Shown here one piece after another: positions 44,776 through 55,881 of a DNA stretch of 64,000 nucleotides (position 1 is the first letter of the stretch; the number at the start of each line of letters is the position of its first letter). The stretch lies in the NCBI RefSeq assembly GCF_020991125.1, contig NZ_CP087715.1, positions 3,339,001-3,403,000 on the forward strand. The letters run 5' to 3'. The position numbers and the translations under genes were made by a program. This stretch comes from Microbulbifer celer. GTDB lineage: Bacteria > Pseudomonadota > Gammaproteobacteria > Pseudomonadales > Cellvibrionaceae. Below the pieces are notes generated by a model. It ran no database searches. It had not been told where the DNA came from and saw only the letters and a program-made list of their open reading frames with translations.

Positions 44776-47628
44776 ATGGTAAACAGACTCTGGCTGCCAG
44801 CGACCCTGGCCCTCGCTATCAGCGCTTGTGGCGATCCCTCCAACGGCGGTAACACCGGTAGCAATGCGACCAGCGCGGAACCTCAAACCACAGCCTCCGC
44901 CACCGTCACCTCCACCACCACTGCCCCCGAACCTCTCAGTATCGATTACGAAAAATTCACCCTGCCCAACGGCCTGCGAGTAATTGTGCACGAGGATCGC
45001 AAGGCGCCCATCGTCTCTGTCGGTGTCTGGTACCACGTGGGTTCCAAGGATGAAAAACCGGGGCGCACCGGCTTTGCGCATTTGTTCGAACACCTGATGT
45101 TCAACGGCTCTGAAAACTACGATGATGAGTACTTCAAGCCCTTCGAGCAGGCGGGCGCCACGGGCATGAACGGCACCACCTGGCTCGACCGCACCAACTA
45201 CTTTGAGACCGTCCCCAGCAACGCGCTGGATATGGCACTGTGGATGGAATCCGACCGCATGGGCCACCTGCTGGGTGTGATCACCCAGGAGAAACTCGAC
45301 GAACAGCGCGGGGTGGTACAGAACGAGAAACGCCAGGGGCAAAACCAGCCCTACGGCAAGGTATGGGAAAAACTGCAGGCAGCCATATTCCCCTCCGGCC
45401 ACCCCTACTCCTGGAGCACCATCGGCTCCATGGAAGATCTGAATGCGGCGAGCCTGGACGATGTACACCAGTGGTTCAAGCAGTATTACGGCGCGGCAAA
45501 TACTGTGCTGGTGTTGGCGGGTGATATCGATGTCGCCACCGCCAAAGAAAAAGCCAGTAAATATTTCGGCGATATTCCCGCCGGACCACCACTGACCAGA
45601 AAAGACTCCTGGATCGCCAAGCGCGATCAGTCCACCCGCGACACCATGTATGACCGCGTAGCCCAATCGCGCCTGTACAAGGTATTCAACACCCCCAATC
45701 TCGGTCACGCCGATGAAGAGGCCATCAGCGTCGCGGCCGCGGTACTCGGTGACGGCAAGAACTCCCGCCTGTATCAGCGGCTGGTGTATGAAGACCAGAT
45801 TGCCACCAGCGTAAACGTGGCCCTGTATGAATTCGAGCTGTCCTCCATGTTCCAGGTGATCGCCGATGCAAAACCCGGCGTGGAACTTTCCGAAATTGAA
45901 TCCGCGATCAATGAAGAACTGCAGCAGTTCCTGCAAGAGGGGCCAACAAAAGAAGAACTGGCCCGGGTGAATATGAGCGAGTACGCTGCTTACGCCCGCG
46001 ACCTGGAACAGGTGGGCGGCTGGAGTGGTAAAGGGGTGATCCTCGCCCGAGGCGAACTCTACTTTGACAACCCCAACGCCTACCTGGAGAGCCTGACTGA
46101 AAAGCAGCAGTTGACGCCCGATCAGGTAAAAGTTGCCGCGAACGAGTGGCTCTCCAGTGGCGACCATATTCTGGAAGTACACCCCTTCCCCGAATACAAA
46201 ACCGCCGAAGCCAGTGCCGACCGCAGCAAGTTGCCGGAACTGGGAGACTTCCCTTCCGTACCCTTCCCGGAAGTGCAGACCGCGGAAATGCCCAACGGCC
46301 TGAAGGTGATTCTGGCTGAGCGCCACTCGGTGCCAGTGGTCAACATGGAGATGAAATTCGACGCCGGCTACGCTGCCGACCAGGGCGCAAAACTGGGTAC
46401 CTCCAGTTATGCCATGTCGATGATGAAAGAAGGCACCACCCACCTGAGTGCACTGGAAATTGCTGCACGCGAAGAAATGCTCGGTGCGCGTATCGATACC
46501 GATGCGGGCCTGGATACTGCCAGCGTTTCCCTGAATGCCCTCACCAGTAATCTGGATGATTCCATCGACCTGTTTACAGACGTGTTACTGAACCCCGCGT
46601 TCTCCGATGAGGAAATCGAGCGCAAACGCAGCCGCTGGATCGCCGGCATTCAGCAGGAAAAAACCAAACCGGTACAGATGGCGTTGCGCAACATTCCGCC
46701 ACTGCTGTACGGGGCGGATCACGCCTACAGTATTCCGTTTACCGGCAGCGGCACCGAGGATTCCATCGCCTCTCTCACCCGTGACGATCTGGTGAACTAC
46801 CACCAGACCTGGCTGCGCCCGGATAACGCCACCCTGATCGTGGCTGGTGATATCACCATGCCGCAGTTGATGGAAAAACTGGAAAAGAACTTCGCCGACT
46901 GGCGCGCGCCACAAGCCGCCAAGCCAGTGAAAAACCTGACCGAGGTGGCGCTGCCGGAGAAATCCAGTGTCTATCTGATTGATAAACCCGGGGCCGAACA
47001 ATCCATCATCATCGGCGGTCTGCTGGCACCTTCGGAGAAGATTGCCGAGCGCGAAGCACTGCATATGATGAACGATATCCTCGGCGGCACCTTCACCGCG
47101 CGCATCAATATGAATCTGCGGGAAGACAAGCACTGGGCTTATGGCGCCTACTCCTTCTTCACTGGCGCCAAGGGCCAGCAACCGCTGCTGGTATATGCGC
47201 CGGTGCAGACCGACAAAACCAGCGAATCCCTGGCGGAACTGCAGAAGGAGCTGCGAGGCTATATCGGCAGCGCCCCCGCAAAAGCGAGCGAGCTGCAGAA
47301 GCTGAAGGACAAGCGCATCAACGAGCTGCCCGGACGTTTCGAAACCATCGACGCCGTCGCCGGCGCACTGTCGAGCCTGGTAACCTACGAGCGGCCGCTC
47401 GATTATATGAATGGCTACGCCGATGAAGTCCGCAATATCGACCTGCAACAGGTACACGAACTGGCGAAGCAGACCATCAAACCGGATCGGTTTGTATGGG
47501 TGATTGTAGGGGACAAGGAAAAGATCGCCGGCGGAGTTGAAAAGCTCGGCATTGGAAACCTCACCGAGCTGGATGCCGATGGCAAACCACTCGCAACCCA
47601 GGTAAACGCGGCAACCAGCGACGGCTGA
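44776..47628 (+). CDS. M16 family zinc metallopeptidase, predicted lipoprotein
   Basis: 950 residues in two M16 halves. Signal peptide with lipobox I-S-A-C (cysteine 18). The inverted zinc motif H-L-F-E-H starts at H102 and the third ligand glutamate lies about 75 residues later in L-D-E-Q-R-G-V-V-Q-N-E. The second half (from about residue 500) lacks a zinc motif, as usual for the non-catalytic half of pitrilysin-like enzymes. It should degrade peptides in the periplasm or at the outer membrane. ATG 44776 has AAGGA upstream. Confidence 0.93.
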   Translation: MVNRLWLPATLALAISACGDPSNGGNTGSNATSAEPQTTASATVTSTTTAPEPLSIDYEKFTLPNGLRVIVHEDRKAPIVSVGVWYHVGSKDEKPGRTGFAHLFEHLMFNGSENYDDEYFKPFEQAGATGMNGTTWLDRTNYFETVPSNALDMALWMESDRMGHLLGVITQEKLDEQRGVVQNEKRQGQNQPYGKVWEKLQAAIFPSGHPYSWSTIGSMEDLNAASLDDVHQWFKQYYGAANTVLVLAGDIDVATAKEKASKYFGDIPAGPPLTRKDSWIAKRDQSTRDTMYDRVAQSRLYKVFNTPNLGHADEEAISVAAAVLGDGKNSRLYQRLVYEDQIATSVNVALYEFELSSMFQVIADAKPGVELSEIESAINEELQQFLQEGPTKEELARVNMSEYAAYARDLEQVGGWSGKGVILARGELYFDNPNAYLESLTEKQQLTPDQVKVAANEWLSSGDHILEVHPFPEYKTAEASADRSKLPELGDFPSVPFPEVQTAEMPNGLKVILAERHSVPVVNMEMKFDAGYAADQGAKLGTSSYAMSMMKEGTTHLSALEIAAREEMLGARIDTDAGLDTASVSLNALTSNLDDSIDLFTDVLLNPAFSDEEIERKRSRWIAGIQQEKTKPVQMALRNIPPLLYGADHAYSIPFTGSGTEDSIASLTRDDLVNYHQTWLRPDNATLIVAGDITMPQLMEKLEKNFADWRAPQAAKPVKNLTEVALPEKSSVYLIDKPGAEQSIIIGGLLAPSEKIAEREALHMMNDILGGTFTARINMNLREDKHWAYGAYSFFTGAKGQQPLLVYAPVQTDKTSESLAELQKELRGYIGSAPAKASELQKLKDKRINELPGRFETIDAVAGALSSLVTYERPLDYMNGYADEVRNIDLQQVHELAKQTIKPDRFVWVIVGDKEKIAGGVEKLGIGNLTELDADGKPLATQVNAATSDG

Positions 47629-48131
47629 TCCACGACGGGGAAACAGGCCGGCAGCCATTTAACCCGGCCTTTCAGCCGATTTTCTCAGGCTTGGCTTGCG
47701 CTTTATCAAAGGGCGCCAGAACAGAATTTCTGGCGCCCTTTTTTATGCCCGGGCCAAGACGCCCCCACAAACGGAAATTCCACATCAACCTTAAGGCACG
47801 GACAGCTGTAACGGTCGACGCGACAAAACCCTCCATCCAAAAGTCGCGAATTTCAACTTCATAATCACATTTTGCTGACGCCGGCACAGGTCAGTGATCT
47901 GGCGCTGGGAGACGTCATTTTTGCTGCTAAATTTGTTCGTGCCCTATACGCCTATAGCAGTGGAAGGCACACATCCGCAAAAAAGTTGCGCATTTCACTT
48001 ACAAAGAGTGATGGAGAAACTTTAGTGGGACTTAGGTACTTTTTTGCCCTCCTGCTACTTACCTGCTGTTTGCGTCAGGCTCGGGACATCGCTGTCCCCA
48101 ATACAACAAGAATAACCAGGAGCATAAAAAC
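47629..48131. other. 503-base intergenic region before the S8 protease gene
   Basis: Apart from the terminator listed separately, the segment is AT-richer and holds the protease promoter. Just before the protease gene GGGACA-TCGC-TGTCCC (48083-48098) forms a small hairpin. Open frames here have no ribosome sites. Confidence 0.4.
47710..47744 (+). terminator. Strong intrinsic terminator of the M16 gene
   Basis: AGGGCGCCAGA (47710-47720) pairs with TCTGGCGCCCT (47729-47739) around an 8-base loop and is followed by a T-run. Confidence 0.95.
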
Positions 48132-49679
48132 ATGAGCAAATCTATTCCCACTCTTCTCGCCAGTGCACTGGCGCTGACCATCTCTGCCCAGGCTTCCGCC
48201 GCGCCGAATGATCGCTACATCGTGAAGTTCAAGGAGGGTAAGGGCCCCGCAGTAAAATCCCTGATGAGTAAAAATGGCGGCCGCTCAGCGCTGGCGCTGG
48301 AAAAGCGCAACGCCATGGCTGCACACTTGCCGGCCCGGGCTCTGAACGCACTGCGCAACAACCCCAATGTGGAATACGTAGAAGAAGACGTTAAGCGCTA
48401 CCCTATGGCGGAATCCACCCCCTACGGTATTCCCATGGTACAGGCCGATCTTGTCAGCGACGCCATGGCCGGCAACCAGACCGTCTGTATCATCGATTCC
48501 GGTTACGATATATCCCACGAAGACCTGTCCGGCAACAGTGTGACCGGCAGCTTCGATTCCGGCACCGGCAACTGGTACAGCGATGAAAACGGTCACGGAA
48601 CCCATGTGGCAGGCACCATTGCTGCGATTGGCAACGGCACCGGCGTGGTCGGAGTGATGCCCGGCAGCGCCATCAACCTGCACATCGTCAAAGTGTTCGG
48701 TGCAGATGGCTGGGCCTACTCCTCCGACCTCGTGGCTGCCGCAGACGAATGTGCCAGCAACGGCGCCAACGTGATTAATATGAGCCTGGGGGGAACGCTC
48801 AAATCCCGCACCGAGGACCGCGCCTTTGCGGATCTCTATACCAATCAGAACATCCTTTCCATCGCCGCCGCAGGCAATGATGGCAATACCCGCCACTCCT
48901 ACCCCGCGTCATACGATGCCGTTGTTTCCGTGGCCGCGATCGACAGCAACAAGGTCGTTGCCGGTTTTTCACAACAGACCGATCAGGTCGAACTGGCGGG
49001 CCCCGGTGTGGGCGTACTTTCTTCGGTACCGGTCGGATACGGCCTCTCCACTACCCTCACCGTGGCCGCTAGCGGCATTGATGCCGCAGGTATGGACGGC
49101 AGCCCCCAAGGCAGTGTCAGTGGCGCGCTGACGGATTGTGGCCTGGGTGAATCCGTCTGTACCGATGCCGCTGATAAAGTCTGCCTGATCTCTCGCGGCA
49201 ATATCAGCTTCGCAGAAAAGGTGCAGGCCTGTGAGGCCGGCGGCGGTGTCGGCGCGGTGATCTATAACAATGAGCCGGGCATGCTCTACGGCACTATGGG
49301 AGAAACTGTCACTGGCATCCCCTCCGCCGGTATTTCTGACACCGATGGCGCAGCACTACTGGACCAGCTCGGCAGCAACGCCGCACTGACACTCGAGGCC
49401 AGTGATTACGACTTCTACGATGGCACATCCATGGCCACGCCACACGTAGTAGGTGTAGCGGCGCTGGTCTGGAGCCACTTCCCCAGCTGCTCTGCGGCAG
49501 ATATCCGCAATGCACTGAACACTACCGCCGAAGACCTGGGAGCGGCCGGGCGCGATAACGCTTATGGCTACGGCCTGGTGCAGGCGCAGTCAGCGGTGGA
49601 CTACCTAACCACCAACGGTTGTGGTGGCGGTTCCGATGGTGGCAGTGACAAGCCCTGCAAAGGGAAAAAATGCCAGTAA
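48132..49679 (+). CDS. Secreted subtilisin-like S8 serine protease
   Basis: 515 residues. Sec signal ending A-S-A, then an I9-type propeptide (R-Y-I-V-K-F-K-E-G, N-V-E-Y-V-E-E-D) to about residue 95. Catalytic residues: aspartate 122 in D-S-G-Y-D, histidine 155 in H-G-T-H-V-A-G, serine 433 in G-T-S-M-A-T-P. About 130 residues between histidine and serine hold a PA (protease-associated) domain insert with cysteines, near residues 310-410. The end is a short G/S/D tail followed by K-P-C-K-G-K-K-C-Q, perhaps a disulfide. It probably digests proteins outside the cell. Confidence 0.94.
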   Translation: MSKSIPTLLASALALTISAQASAAPNDRYIVKFKEGKGPAVKSLMSKNGGRSALALEKRNAMAAHLPARALNALRNNPNVEYVEEDVKRYPMAESTPYGIPMVQADLVSDAMAGNQTVCIIDSGYDISHEDLSGNSVTGSFDSGTGNWYSDENGHGTHVAGTIAAIGNGTGVVGVMPGSAINLHIVKVFGADGWAYSSDLVAAADECASNGANVINMSLGGTLKSRTEDRAFADLYTNQNILSIAAAGNDGNTRHSYPASYDAVVSVAAIDSNKVVAGFSQQTDQVELAGPGVGVLSSVPVGYGLSTTLTVAASGIDAAGMDGSPQGSVSGALTDCGLGESVCTDAADKVCLISRGNISFAEKVQACEAGGGVGAVIYNNEPGMLYGTMGETVTGIPSAGISDTDGAALLDQLGSNAALTLEASDYDFYDGTSMATPHVVGVAALVWSHFPSCSAADIRNALNTTAEDLGAAGRDNAYGYGLVQAQSAVDYLTTNGCGGGSDGGSDKPCKGKKCQ

Positions 49680-50093
49680 CGAGCAACACTTTCCTCTCTC
49701 AATCGCTTTAGGGGCCTGGGGCCCCTTTTTTGCGCAGCTCTCCTCTCGCGGAGATTCCTTCTTTACAGTTAACAATTACCCCCTCGCAACAGTTTTCAAC
49801 CCCGCTCGAGTCCCGCGGAATATAGCGCCGTGCCCGGCTTCTTTTTTGAGCACGGTTTTCCGCTTTAATTGACCAAGGAAAAACCCTGTCATCCTTTCAC
49901 CATTGATGGGAAAACTTCCGAAACAGACCATCTCAACTGTTCGAAACCTGCACAATTTTCTTTTGTGCGACCAACCAATGTCTGATAGGCTTCGCCGGCC
50001 GATGTCCCTCACCCAAGGGGTTATGGGAACAAGATGGTTTTTTCCAATCCCGTGCGCAGGCCGCCTGCAACGTAATTTCCGCTGGATGATTTT
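49680..50093. other. Intergenic region after the S8 protease gene
   Basis: 414 bases. Apart from the terminator at 49710-49731 I see no gene with supporting ribosome site; antisense and short open frames look random. The region may hold the promoter for the cyo operon or the small membrane gene that follows. Confidence 0.4.
49710..49731 (+). terminator. Intrinsic terminator of the S8 gene
   Basis: GGGGCC pairs with GGCCCC around a TGG loop, followed by six Ts. Confidence 0.9.
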
Positions 50094-50489
50094 TTGAAAG
50101 CGATCAGCCATTCGACACATCAGAATCGAAAACCTGCAGTCCAATTGGACCAGCGGGTCGCTGGCATGTTGTCGTTTCTGGCTATCAGCGGATGCTTCGC
50201 AGTACTGTTCAGTCTGTTACTGCATTACGGCCTGGTAATCGACGCTGGCGAATGGATACCGGCGCTTGAGTCCAGCACCTCAGCGCAATCAATTGTCGAT
50301 CTGGGGATTACTGCGGTACTACTCTGCAGTTTTATACTGGTACGGCATTATTTGCTGTTACTCAGCTTTGTAAGAAGCCTGCGAATAGCATTCCGCCGTT
50401 TTCTCCGCACTCTGCAGCCGCAGACGCCGACACTGTGCTCTGTACCATACTCCGCCCATGGTTCCCGGGCGCCGCCCTTTCACGCGTAA
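50094..50489 (+). CDS. Possible small membrane protein upstream of cyoA
   Basis: 131 residues from a TTG; an ATG at 50166 would give a shorter form. Two hydrophobic segments can be seen, F-L-A-I-S-G-C-F-A-V-L-F-S-L-L-L (about 27-45) and I-V-D-L-G-I-T-A-V-L-L-C-S-F-I (about 67-90), with a basic segment after, but no ribosome site and no family resemblance. It might be a real accessory gene or a chance open frame. Confidence 0.35.
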   Translation: MKAISHSTHQNRKPAVQLDQRVAGMLSFLAISGCFAVLFSLLLHYGLVIDAGEWIPALESSTSAQSIVDLGITAVLLCSFILVRHYLLLLSFVRSLRIAFRRFLRTLQPQTPTLCSVPYSAHGSRAPPFHA

Positions 50490-50533
50490 TCTTTTTGGCC
50501 TGTTCGGGCCACCTGCACTGACATTTTCCTGGC

Positions 50534-50572
50534 ATCGGTAAGCCGATCTTGCGAATTATTTCGATAATTCGC
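50534..50572. promoter_or_regulatory. Two adjacent hairpins in the cyo leader
   Basis: ATCGG-TAAG-CCGAT (50534-50547) and GCGAATTAT-TTCG-ATAATTCGC (50551-50572) are perfect inverted repeats side by side, about 90 bases before cyoA. The second has 9-bp arms and a TTCG loop and may be an RNA element or an operator. No T-run. Confidence 0.55.
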
Positions 50573-50662
50573 TGGCCCACTGTTGTCACCGCATTCTGTC
50601 GGTGCACTTTCCTCTGCCTTCAGGCAGGTGTTGTAACCCCCGTATTGAGAGGATCTGTCCTC

Positions 50663-51598
50663 GTGTTTATTCGTAGCCTGAAAACCGCTGCGCTGTCCGC
50701 TGCCGTGCTTGCATTGGCCGGCTGTGAAGGCGGTGTGCTCGACCCCAAAGGACAGGTGGGCGTCGATGAAAAGTCCCTGATCATCATTGCCACTGTGCTG
50801 ATGTTGCTGGTGGTAATTCCAGTGATCGCCATGACGCTCTACTTCGCGTGGAAATATCGCGAAGGCCGAGAGCACGAAATCTATGCGCCCAAATGGGCCC
50901 ACTCCGGAAAAATCGAAACCACGGTGTGGCTGATCCCGGTGGTGATCGTGGTGATTCTGGGTGCAATCACCTGGCGCTCCACCCACGCGCTGGACCCCTA
51001 TCAGCCACTGGAACACGAACGCGATCCACTGACCGTAGAAGTGGTTTCACTGAACTGGAAGTGGCTGTTCATCTACCCGGAACAGGGGGTGGCATCAGTG
51101 AATGAACTGGTGATTCCCACCGATGTGCCGGTGCAGTTCAAGATTACTTCCGAATCCACCATGAACTCGTTTTTCATTCCGCAGCTGGGCAGTCAGATCT
51201 ATTCCATGGCCGGCATGGAAACCAAGCTGCACCTGATCGCCAACGAGCCGGGCACGTTTGAAGGATTCTCTGCGAACTACAGCGGTGCCGGATTTTCTGA
51301 CATGCACTTCGACGCCATCGCCATGAGCGATGCCGGGTTTGAAGACTGGGTGACAAAGCTGAAAAGCGGCAATCCGACCCTGGACAGCAAGCGCTATGCC
51401 GCACTGGCCAAACCCAGCGAAGACCATCCGATCGAGCATTTCGGTGCGGTCAGCGACGGGCTCTTCCATCAGATCATTCACAAATATATGCAGAACTACA
51501 ACACCTGGAACCAGGCGCCCAGCGATACCGCGGCGCATAAGGGTACGAAACACGGTTCTACAGCCAAACATCACGGGGAGGCAGAGGATCAATCATGA
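50663..51598 (+). CDS. cyoA: Cytochrome o ubiquinol oxidase subunit II
   Basis: 311 residues from GTG 50663 (AGAGGA upstream). Lipobox L-A-G-C puts the lipid anchor at cysteine 21. Two membrane helices follow (about 35-60 and 80-105), then a periplasmic cupredoxin-like domain with W-K-W-L-F-I-Y-P-E and [11 protein letters not shown]. The Cu-A cysteines of cytochrome c oxidases are absent at that place, so it is a quinol oxidase subunit. It overlaps cyoB by four bases. Confidence 0.94.
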   Translation: MFIRSLKTAALSAAVLALAGCEGGVLDPKGQVGVDEKSLIIIATVLMLLVVIPVIAMTLYFAWKYREGREHEIYAPKWAHSGKIETTVWLIPVVIVVILGAITWRSTHALDPYQPLEHERDPLTVEVVSLNWKWLFIYPEQGVASVNELVIPTDVPVQFKITSESTMNSFFIPQLGSQIYSMAGMETKLHLIANEPGTFEGFSANYSGAGFSDMHFDAIAMSDAGFEDWVTKLKSGNPTLDSKRYAALAKPSEDHPIEHFGAVSDGLFHQIIHKYMQNYNTWNQAPSDTAAHKGTKHGSTAKHHGEAEDQS

Positions 51599-53652
51599 AC
51601 CTGCTCGGCAATCTATCGCTCGACGCGATTCCGTATCACGAGCCCATCATCATGGGCACCCTCGCAGTAGTGGGGATCGTCGGCGCTCTGATCGCGGTCG
51701 CCATCACCCGCCATAAACAATGGGGCACGCTGTGGTTCGACTGGATAACATCCGTCGATCACAAGCGTCTCGGGGTTATGTATATCCTGCTGGCCCTGAT
51801 CATGCTGGTGCGCGGATTTTCCGACGCGATCATGATGCGCACACAACTGGCGATCGCCACCAATGGCGCCGCCGGTTATCTGCCGCCGGAACATTACGAT
51901 CAGATCTTTACCGCCCACGGGGTGATCATGATCATGTTCATGGCCATGCCTTTTATGATCGGGCTGATGAACATCGTGCTGCCGTTGCAGATCGGCGCGC
52001 GCGATGTGGCGTTTCCGTTTATGAACAACCTGAGCTTCTGGCTCTCTGCCGGCGGCGCCATCCTGATCAACCTCTCCCTCGGCCTGGGCGAGTTTGCCAA
52101 AACCGGCTGGCTGGCCTATCCGCCATTATCAGAGCTGTCATTCAGTCCCGGCGTGGGAGTGGATTACTACATCTGGGCACTACAGATATCGGGCATCGGT
52201 ACCCTGCTCACCGGGGTGAACTTCCTGGTGACGGTCTTCAAAATGCGCGCCCCGGGCATGAAGCTGATGGATATGCCGATTTTCACCTGGACCTGCACCT
52301 GGGCGAACATCCTGATTGTGGCCTCGTTCCCGATCCTCACCGCCGTACTGGGCCTGCTGACCCTGGACCGGTATATGGATTTCCACTTCTTTACCAATGC
52401 TGCCGGCGGCAACGCCATGATGTATATCAACCTGTTCTGGGCGTGGGGACACCCGGAGGTATACATCCTGATCCTGCCGGCGTTCGGTATTTTCTCTGAA
52501 GTGATTTCCACTTTTACCGGCAAGCGTCTGTTCGGCTACAAGTCCATGGTCTGGGCCAGCGGGGCGATTTCCATTCTCGGCTTTATCGTCTGGCTGCACC
52601 ATTTCTTCACCATGGGCTCCAGTGCCAACGTCAACGCCTTCTTCGGCATTATGACCATGATCATTGCGGTGCCCACCGGGGTGAAACTGTTCAACTGGCT
52701 GTTCACCATGTATCGCGGCCGCCTGCGTATGACGGTGCCGGTACTGTGGACCCTGGGCTTTATGGTGACCTTCACCATTGGCGGGATGACTGGCGTATTA
52801 CTGGCGGTACCGGGAGCGGACTATGTACTGCATAACAGCCTGTTCCTGATTGCCCACTTCCACAACACCATTATCGGCGGCGCGGTGTTCGGTTATCTGG
52901 CCGGCTTTGCATTCTGGTTTTCCAAGGCCATGGGCTTCCACCTGAACGAGCGCATCGGCAAGGCATCTTTCTGGTGCTGGCAGGTCGGTTTCTATATGGC
53001 TTTCATGCCACTGTATGTGCTCGGCTTCCTGGGTATGACCCGCCGCCTGAATCACACCGACAACCCCGACTGGAACATCTGGCTGTATATCGCCTGTGCC
53101 GGTGCAATCGTGATCATGGTAGGCATCATCCTGCAGTTTGTGCAGTTGTATCTCGCATTCCGCGAGCGCGAGAAAAACCGCGATGTGACCGGTGACCCCT
53201 GGAACGGCCACACCCTGGAATGGTCCACCGCATCCCCGCCGCAGTTTTACAACTTTGCAGAATTGCCCGCGGTGCACGACATCGATGCATTTACCGATAT
53301 GAAAGAGAAAGGCACCGCCTATCAGCGCCCGGCCAGTTACACCCCCATCCATATGCCCAGCAACACTGCCGCCGGCGTGCTTATTGCCGGTGCCACCACG
53401 GCTTTCGGTTTTGCCGCGGTGTGGCATATCACCTGGCTGGCCATCGCCAGTCTGGTGGCCGCTGTGGTGTTCCTGCTACAGCGGGCATACGCAAAAAATG
53501 TGGATTACTACGTGCAGCCGGATGAGATTGAGCGTATCGAATCCCGGCACCTGCAACAGGTCAATCCACAATCCGCTTCCAGAAAGTCCACACGGGCAAA
53601 GGCTGTGCAACGCAAGCACAAGGCGAATGATGTTGAAGAGGTGACTGCATGA
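51595..53652 (+). CDS. cyoB: Cytochrome o ubiquinol oxidase subunit I
   Basis: 685 residues, about 15 membrane helices. [12 protein letters not shown] carries the copper-binding histidine and its crosslinked tyrosine; H-H-F-F-T-M-G and H-F-H-N-T supply the remaining heme and copper ligands. It binds low-spin heme b, high-spin heme o and Cu-B, and pumps protons while reducing oxygen to water. Both ends overlap neighbouring genes by four bases. Confidence 0.97.
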   Translation: MNLLGNLSLDAIPYHEPIIMGTLAVVGIVGALIAVAITRHKQWGTLWFDWITSVDHKRLGVMYILLALIMLVRGFSDAIMMRTQLAIATNGAAGYLPPEHYDQIFTAHGVIMIMFMAMPFMIGLMNIVLPLQIGARDVAFPFMNNLSFWLSAGGAILINLSLGLGEFAKTGWLAYPPLSELSFSPGVGVDYYIWALQISGIGTLLTGVNFLVTVFKMRAPGMKLMDMPIFTWTCTWANILIVASFPILTAVLGLLTLDRYMDFHFFTNAAGGNAMMYINLFWAWGHPEVYILILPAFGIFSEVISTFTGKRLFGYKSMVWASGAISILGFIVWLHHFFTMGSSANVNAFFGIMTMIIAVPTGVKLFNWLFTMYRGRLRMTVPVLWTLGFMVTFTIGGMTGVLLAVPGADYVLHNSLFLIAHFHNTIIGGAVFGYLAGFAFWFSKAMGFHLNERIGKASFWCWQVGFYMAFMPLYVLGFLGMTRRLNHTDNPDWNIWLYIACAGAIVIMVGIILQFVQLYLAFREREKNRDVTGDPWNGHTLEWSTASPPQFYNFAELPAVHDIDAFTDMKEKGTAYQRPASYTPIHMPSNTAAGVLIAGATTAFGFAAVWHITWLAIASLVAAVVFLLQRAYAKNVDYYVQPDEIERIESRHLQQVNPQSASRKSTRAKAVQRKHKANDVEEVTA

Positions 53653-54278
53653 ATGCCATGACAGAAGCAACCTATCTGGGCGATAGCGCCCATGGGCAGG
53701 ATCACGACGATCACCACCACGACACCAGCGAAAACACCCTATTCGGCTTCTGGATTTACCTGATGACCGACTGTCTGCTGTTCGCCTCGGTGTTTGCCAC
53801 TTACGCCGTGCTATTCATGAACACTGCTGGCGGTGTCTCCGGACGCGATATTTTCGAGCTGGATTACGTGGCCATCGAAACCGCAGCGCTGCTGTTCAGC
53901 AGCATCACTTATGGTTTTGCCATGATCGCTGCGCACCGTCAGCACAAGGCGGGCACCCTCGCCTGGCTGTTGGTAACCTTCGCCCTCGGCGCAGTGTTTA
54001 TCGGCATGGAGGTGAATGAATTCCACCACCTGATCGCCGAGGGCAATGGCCCCTCCCGCAGCGCCTTCCTTTCGTCGTTCTTCGCCCTGGTGGGCATGCA
54101 CGGCCTCCATGTCACCGCAGGCCTGATCTGGATGGCGGTGATGATGGTAGAAGTGGCCAAACGCGGCCTCGGCCAGCAGACCGTGACCCGCCTGTCCTGC
54201 CTGAGCCTGTTCTGGCACTTCCTGGACATTGTCTGGGTGTGTGTCTTTACCGTTGTCTACCTGCTGGGAGTACTGTGA
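53649..54278 (+). CDS. cyoC: Cytochrome o ubiquinol oxidase subunit III
   Basis: 209 residues with five membrane helices and a histidine-rich N-terminal tail (D-H-D-D-H-H-H-D). Family features include [14 protein letters not shown] and M-H-G-L-H-V-T-A-G. It joins the oxidase core without its own redox centre. It overlaps cyoB by four bases and cyoD by one. Confidence 0.96.
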   Translation: MNAMTEATYLGDSAHGQDHDDHHHDTSENTLFGFWIYLMTDCLLFASVFATYAVLFMNTAGGVSGRDIFELDYVAIETAALLFSSITYGFAMIAAHRQHKAGTLAWLLVTFALGAVFIGMEVNEFHHLIAEGNGPSRSAFLSSFFALVGMHGLHVTAGLIWMAVMMVEVAKRGLGQQTVTRLSCLSLFWHFLDIVWVCVFTVVYLLGVL

Positions 54279-54619
54279 TGAACGCACAATCTGACATCCA
54301 TTCCGGACAATCTCATGAGGCCGATCACGGCAGTGTGAAATCCTACCTGATGGGGTTTGTGCTGTCGGTCATTCTGACCGCGATTCCATTCTGGGCAGTA
54401 ATGACCGGGCAATTCGACAAGGTAACGACCATCTGGCTGGTGGTACTGATGGCCATCGTGCAGGTGGTGGTTCACCTGAAGTACTTCCTGCATCTCAATT
54501 TTTCCAGCGAGGGGCGAGCCAATACGTTCACCTTCCTGTTTACCGCGTTGATTATTGTCATGGTGGTGGGGCTGTCGGTGTGGATCCTCTACAGCGCCAA
54601 CGCGATGATGATGCATTGA
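54278..54619 (+). CDS. cyoD: Cytochrome o ubiquinol oxidase subunit IV
   Basis: 113 residues, three membrane helices. The start [12 protein letters not shown] and [13 protein letters not shown] are characteristic of CyoD, which helps Cu-B binding during assembly. It begins at the last base of the cyoC stop. Confidence 0.95.
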   Translation: MNAQSDIHSGQSHEADHGSVKSYLMGFVLSVILTAIPFWAVMTGQFDKVTTIWLVVLMAIVQVVVHLKYFLHLNFSSEGRANTFTFLFTALIIVMVVGLSVWILYSANAMMMH

Positions 54620-54641
54620 TGCACAAAGATTGGTAACGGTC

Positions 54642-55550
54642 GTGATCAAACATCCTTTGCATTACCTGGCCCATTATTATGCGGTCACCAAACCCGGCAT
54701 CATCGCTGGCAACCTGATCTCGGTCGCAGGAGGCTTTTTCCTCGCGGCCCGCGGCGATATTGACTGGGCTCTGTTTGCCGCTACGGCGATCGGCCTGTCA
54801 CTGGTGGTCGCCTCCGGCTGCGCCATCAACAACTGTATCGACCGGGATATCGACGCGTGCATGCAACGCACCCGTAACCGGGTCACGGTCACCGGTGCAT
54901 TGTCGGCGCGCGCGGCGCTGCTGTTCGGCCTGTTGCTGGGCGCGGCCGGCTTTGCATTGCTCGCCATTTACACCAACGCGGTCAGCGTCGCCTTCGCGGC
55001 ACTGGGGTTCGTGGTGTATGTGGGCATCTACAGCCTGTATATGAAACGCAAATCCGTCTACGGTACTTTGGTAGGTGCCCTGTCTGGAGCGGTGCCCCCG
55101 GTAGTTGGCTACTGTGCGGTTACCGGGCAATGCGACGCCGGTGCCATGATCCTGCTGGTGATGTTCTGTCTGTGGCAGATGCCCCACTCCTATGCGATCG
55201 GGATTTTCCGCTACCGGGACTACGAGGCCGCCGGCATTCCGGTACTGCCGGTGGCCCAGGGCGTGGCCAAGGCCAAACTGCATATCGTGCTGTATATCGC
55301 AGTGTTCAGCCTGGTGACGGTACTGCTGCCCCTGAGCGGTTACACCGGCGCCGCCTTTATGGCGGTGGCCTGCACCACCAGCCTGTGGTGGCTGGCGATG
55401 GCGCTGCGGGGTTACCGGCGTGACATTGATATTACTGGCTGGGCGCGGCAGGTATTTGCCTTCTCGATCTTTACCATTACCACACTCAGTATCGCCATGG
55501 CGCTGGACTTCAATATCACCGCACCGGATTTACTGGTGCTGAACTTGTAA
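54642..55550 (+). CDS. cyoE: Protoheme IX farnesyltransferase
   Basis: 302 residues with about nine membrane helices. The prenyltransferase motif [14 protein letters not shown] and the Y-x-x-Y-M-K-R motif define CyoE/CtaB, which attaches farnesyl to heme b to make heme o needed by CyoB. GTG 54642 is taken as start; a TTG at 54630 is possible. A hairpin with late T-run follows (55586-55610). Confidence 0.95.
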   Translation: MIKHPLHYLAHYYAVTKPGIIAGNLISVAGGFFLAARGDIDWALFAATAIGLSLVVASGCAINNCIDRDIDACMQRTRNRVTVTGALSARAALLFGLLLGAAGFALLAIYTNAVSVAFAALGFVVYVGIYSLYMKRKSVYGTLVGALSGAVPPVVGYCAVTGQCDAGAMILLVMFCLWQMPHSYAIGIFRYRDYEAAGIPVLPVAQGVAKAKLHIVLYIAVFSLVTVLLPLSGYTGAAFMAVACTTSLWWLAMALRGYRRDIDITGWARQVFAFSIFTITTLSIAMALDFNITAPDLLVLNL

Positions 55551-55881
55551 CCGCAGGGTTTGCCACGCCCCATCCCCCCCAAAGGCCCCGCAAATGCGGG
55601 GTTCTCTTTTCATCACCTGTATCAGGGGCGCATCAGGCCGCCGCCGGTCTGGCTGGAACAGGCATTGCTGCCCGACGGGCCTCCGCTGTTGCTGCCGAGA
55701 CCTTGCTTCGGCTGATACACACTACGAGTGGAATATAAAGCGATCCCCGCCAAATCCTCCCATAACCCAAGGCGAAGCCGGCTGAGTGCTATAAAGAGAC
55801 TTATCGCCGGATTCCCGGCGCACCGGGTCCATCACGGAACAAGCACGGGCCCGGTGATCGCCTACTGTGAGAGGTTTCGAT
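55551..55881. other. Intergenic region between cyo and hydroxylase operons
   Basis: 331 bases with the cyo terminator at its start and the hydroxylase operon promoter at its end. A minus-strand open stretch ends with the residues G-G-G-L-M-R-P then stop, but it lacks a usable start codon and ribosome site, so no gene is called. Confidence 0.4.
55586..55610 (+). terminator. Intrinsic terminator of the cyo operon
   Basis: CCCCGCA pairs with TGCGGGG around an AA loop, followed by TTCTCTTTT. Confidence 0.8.

Noticed and set aside
44731..46443. Minus-strand open frame of 570 codons
   Set aside because: Antisense to the M16 peptidase, which has intact zinc motif and signal peptide.
47872..48135. 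Small plus-strand open frame before the S8 protease
   Set aside because: No ribosome site or family resemblance and it overlaps the protease start.
49776..50144. Minus-strand open frame of 122 codons
   Set aside because: No ribosome site, no motif; the stretch looks non-coding.
55620..55800. Minus-strand stretch ending in G-G-G-L-M-R-P
   Set aside because: No acceptable start codon with a ribosome site; low-complexity tail only.
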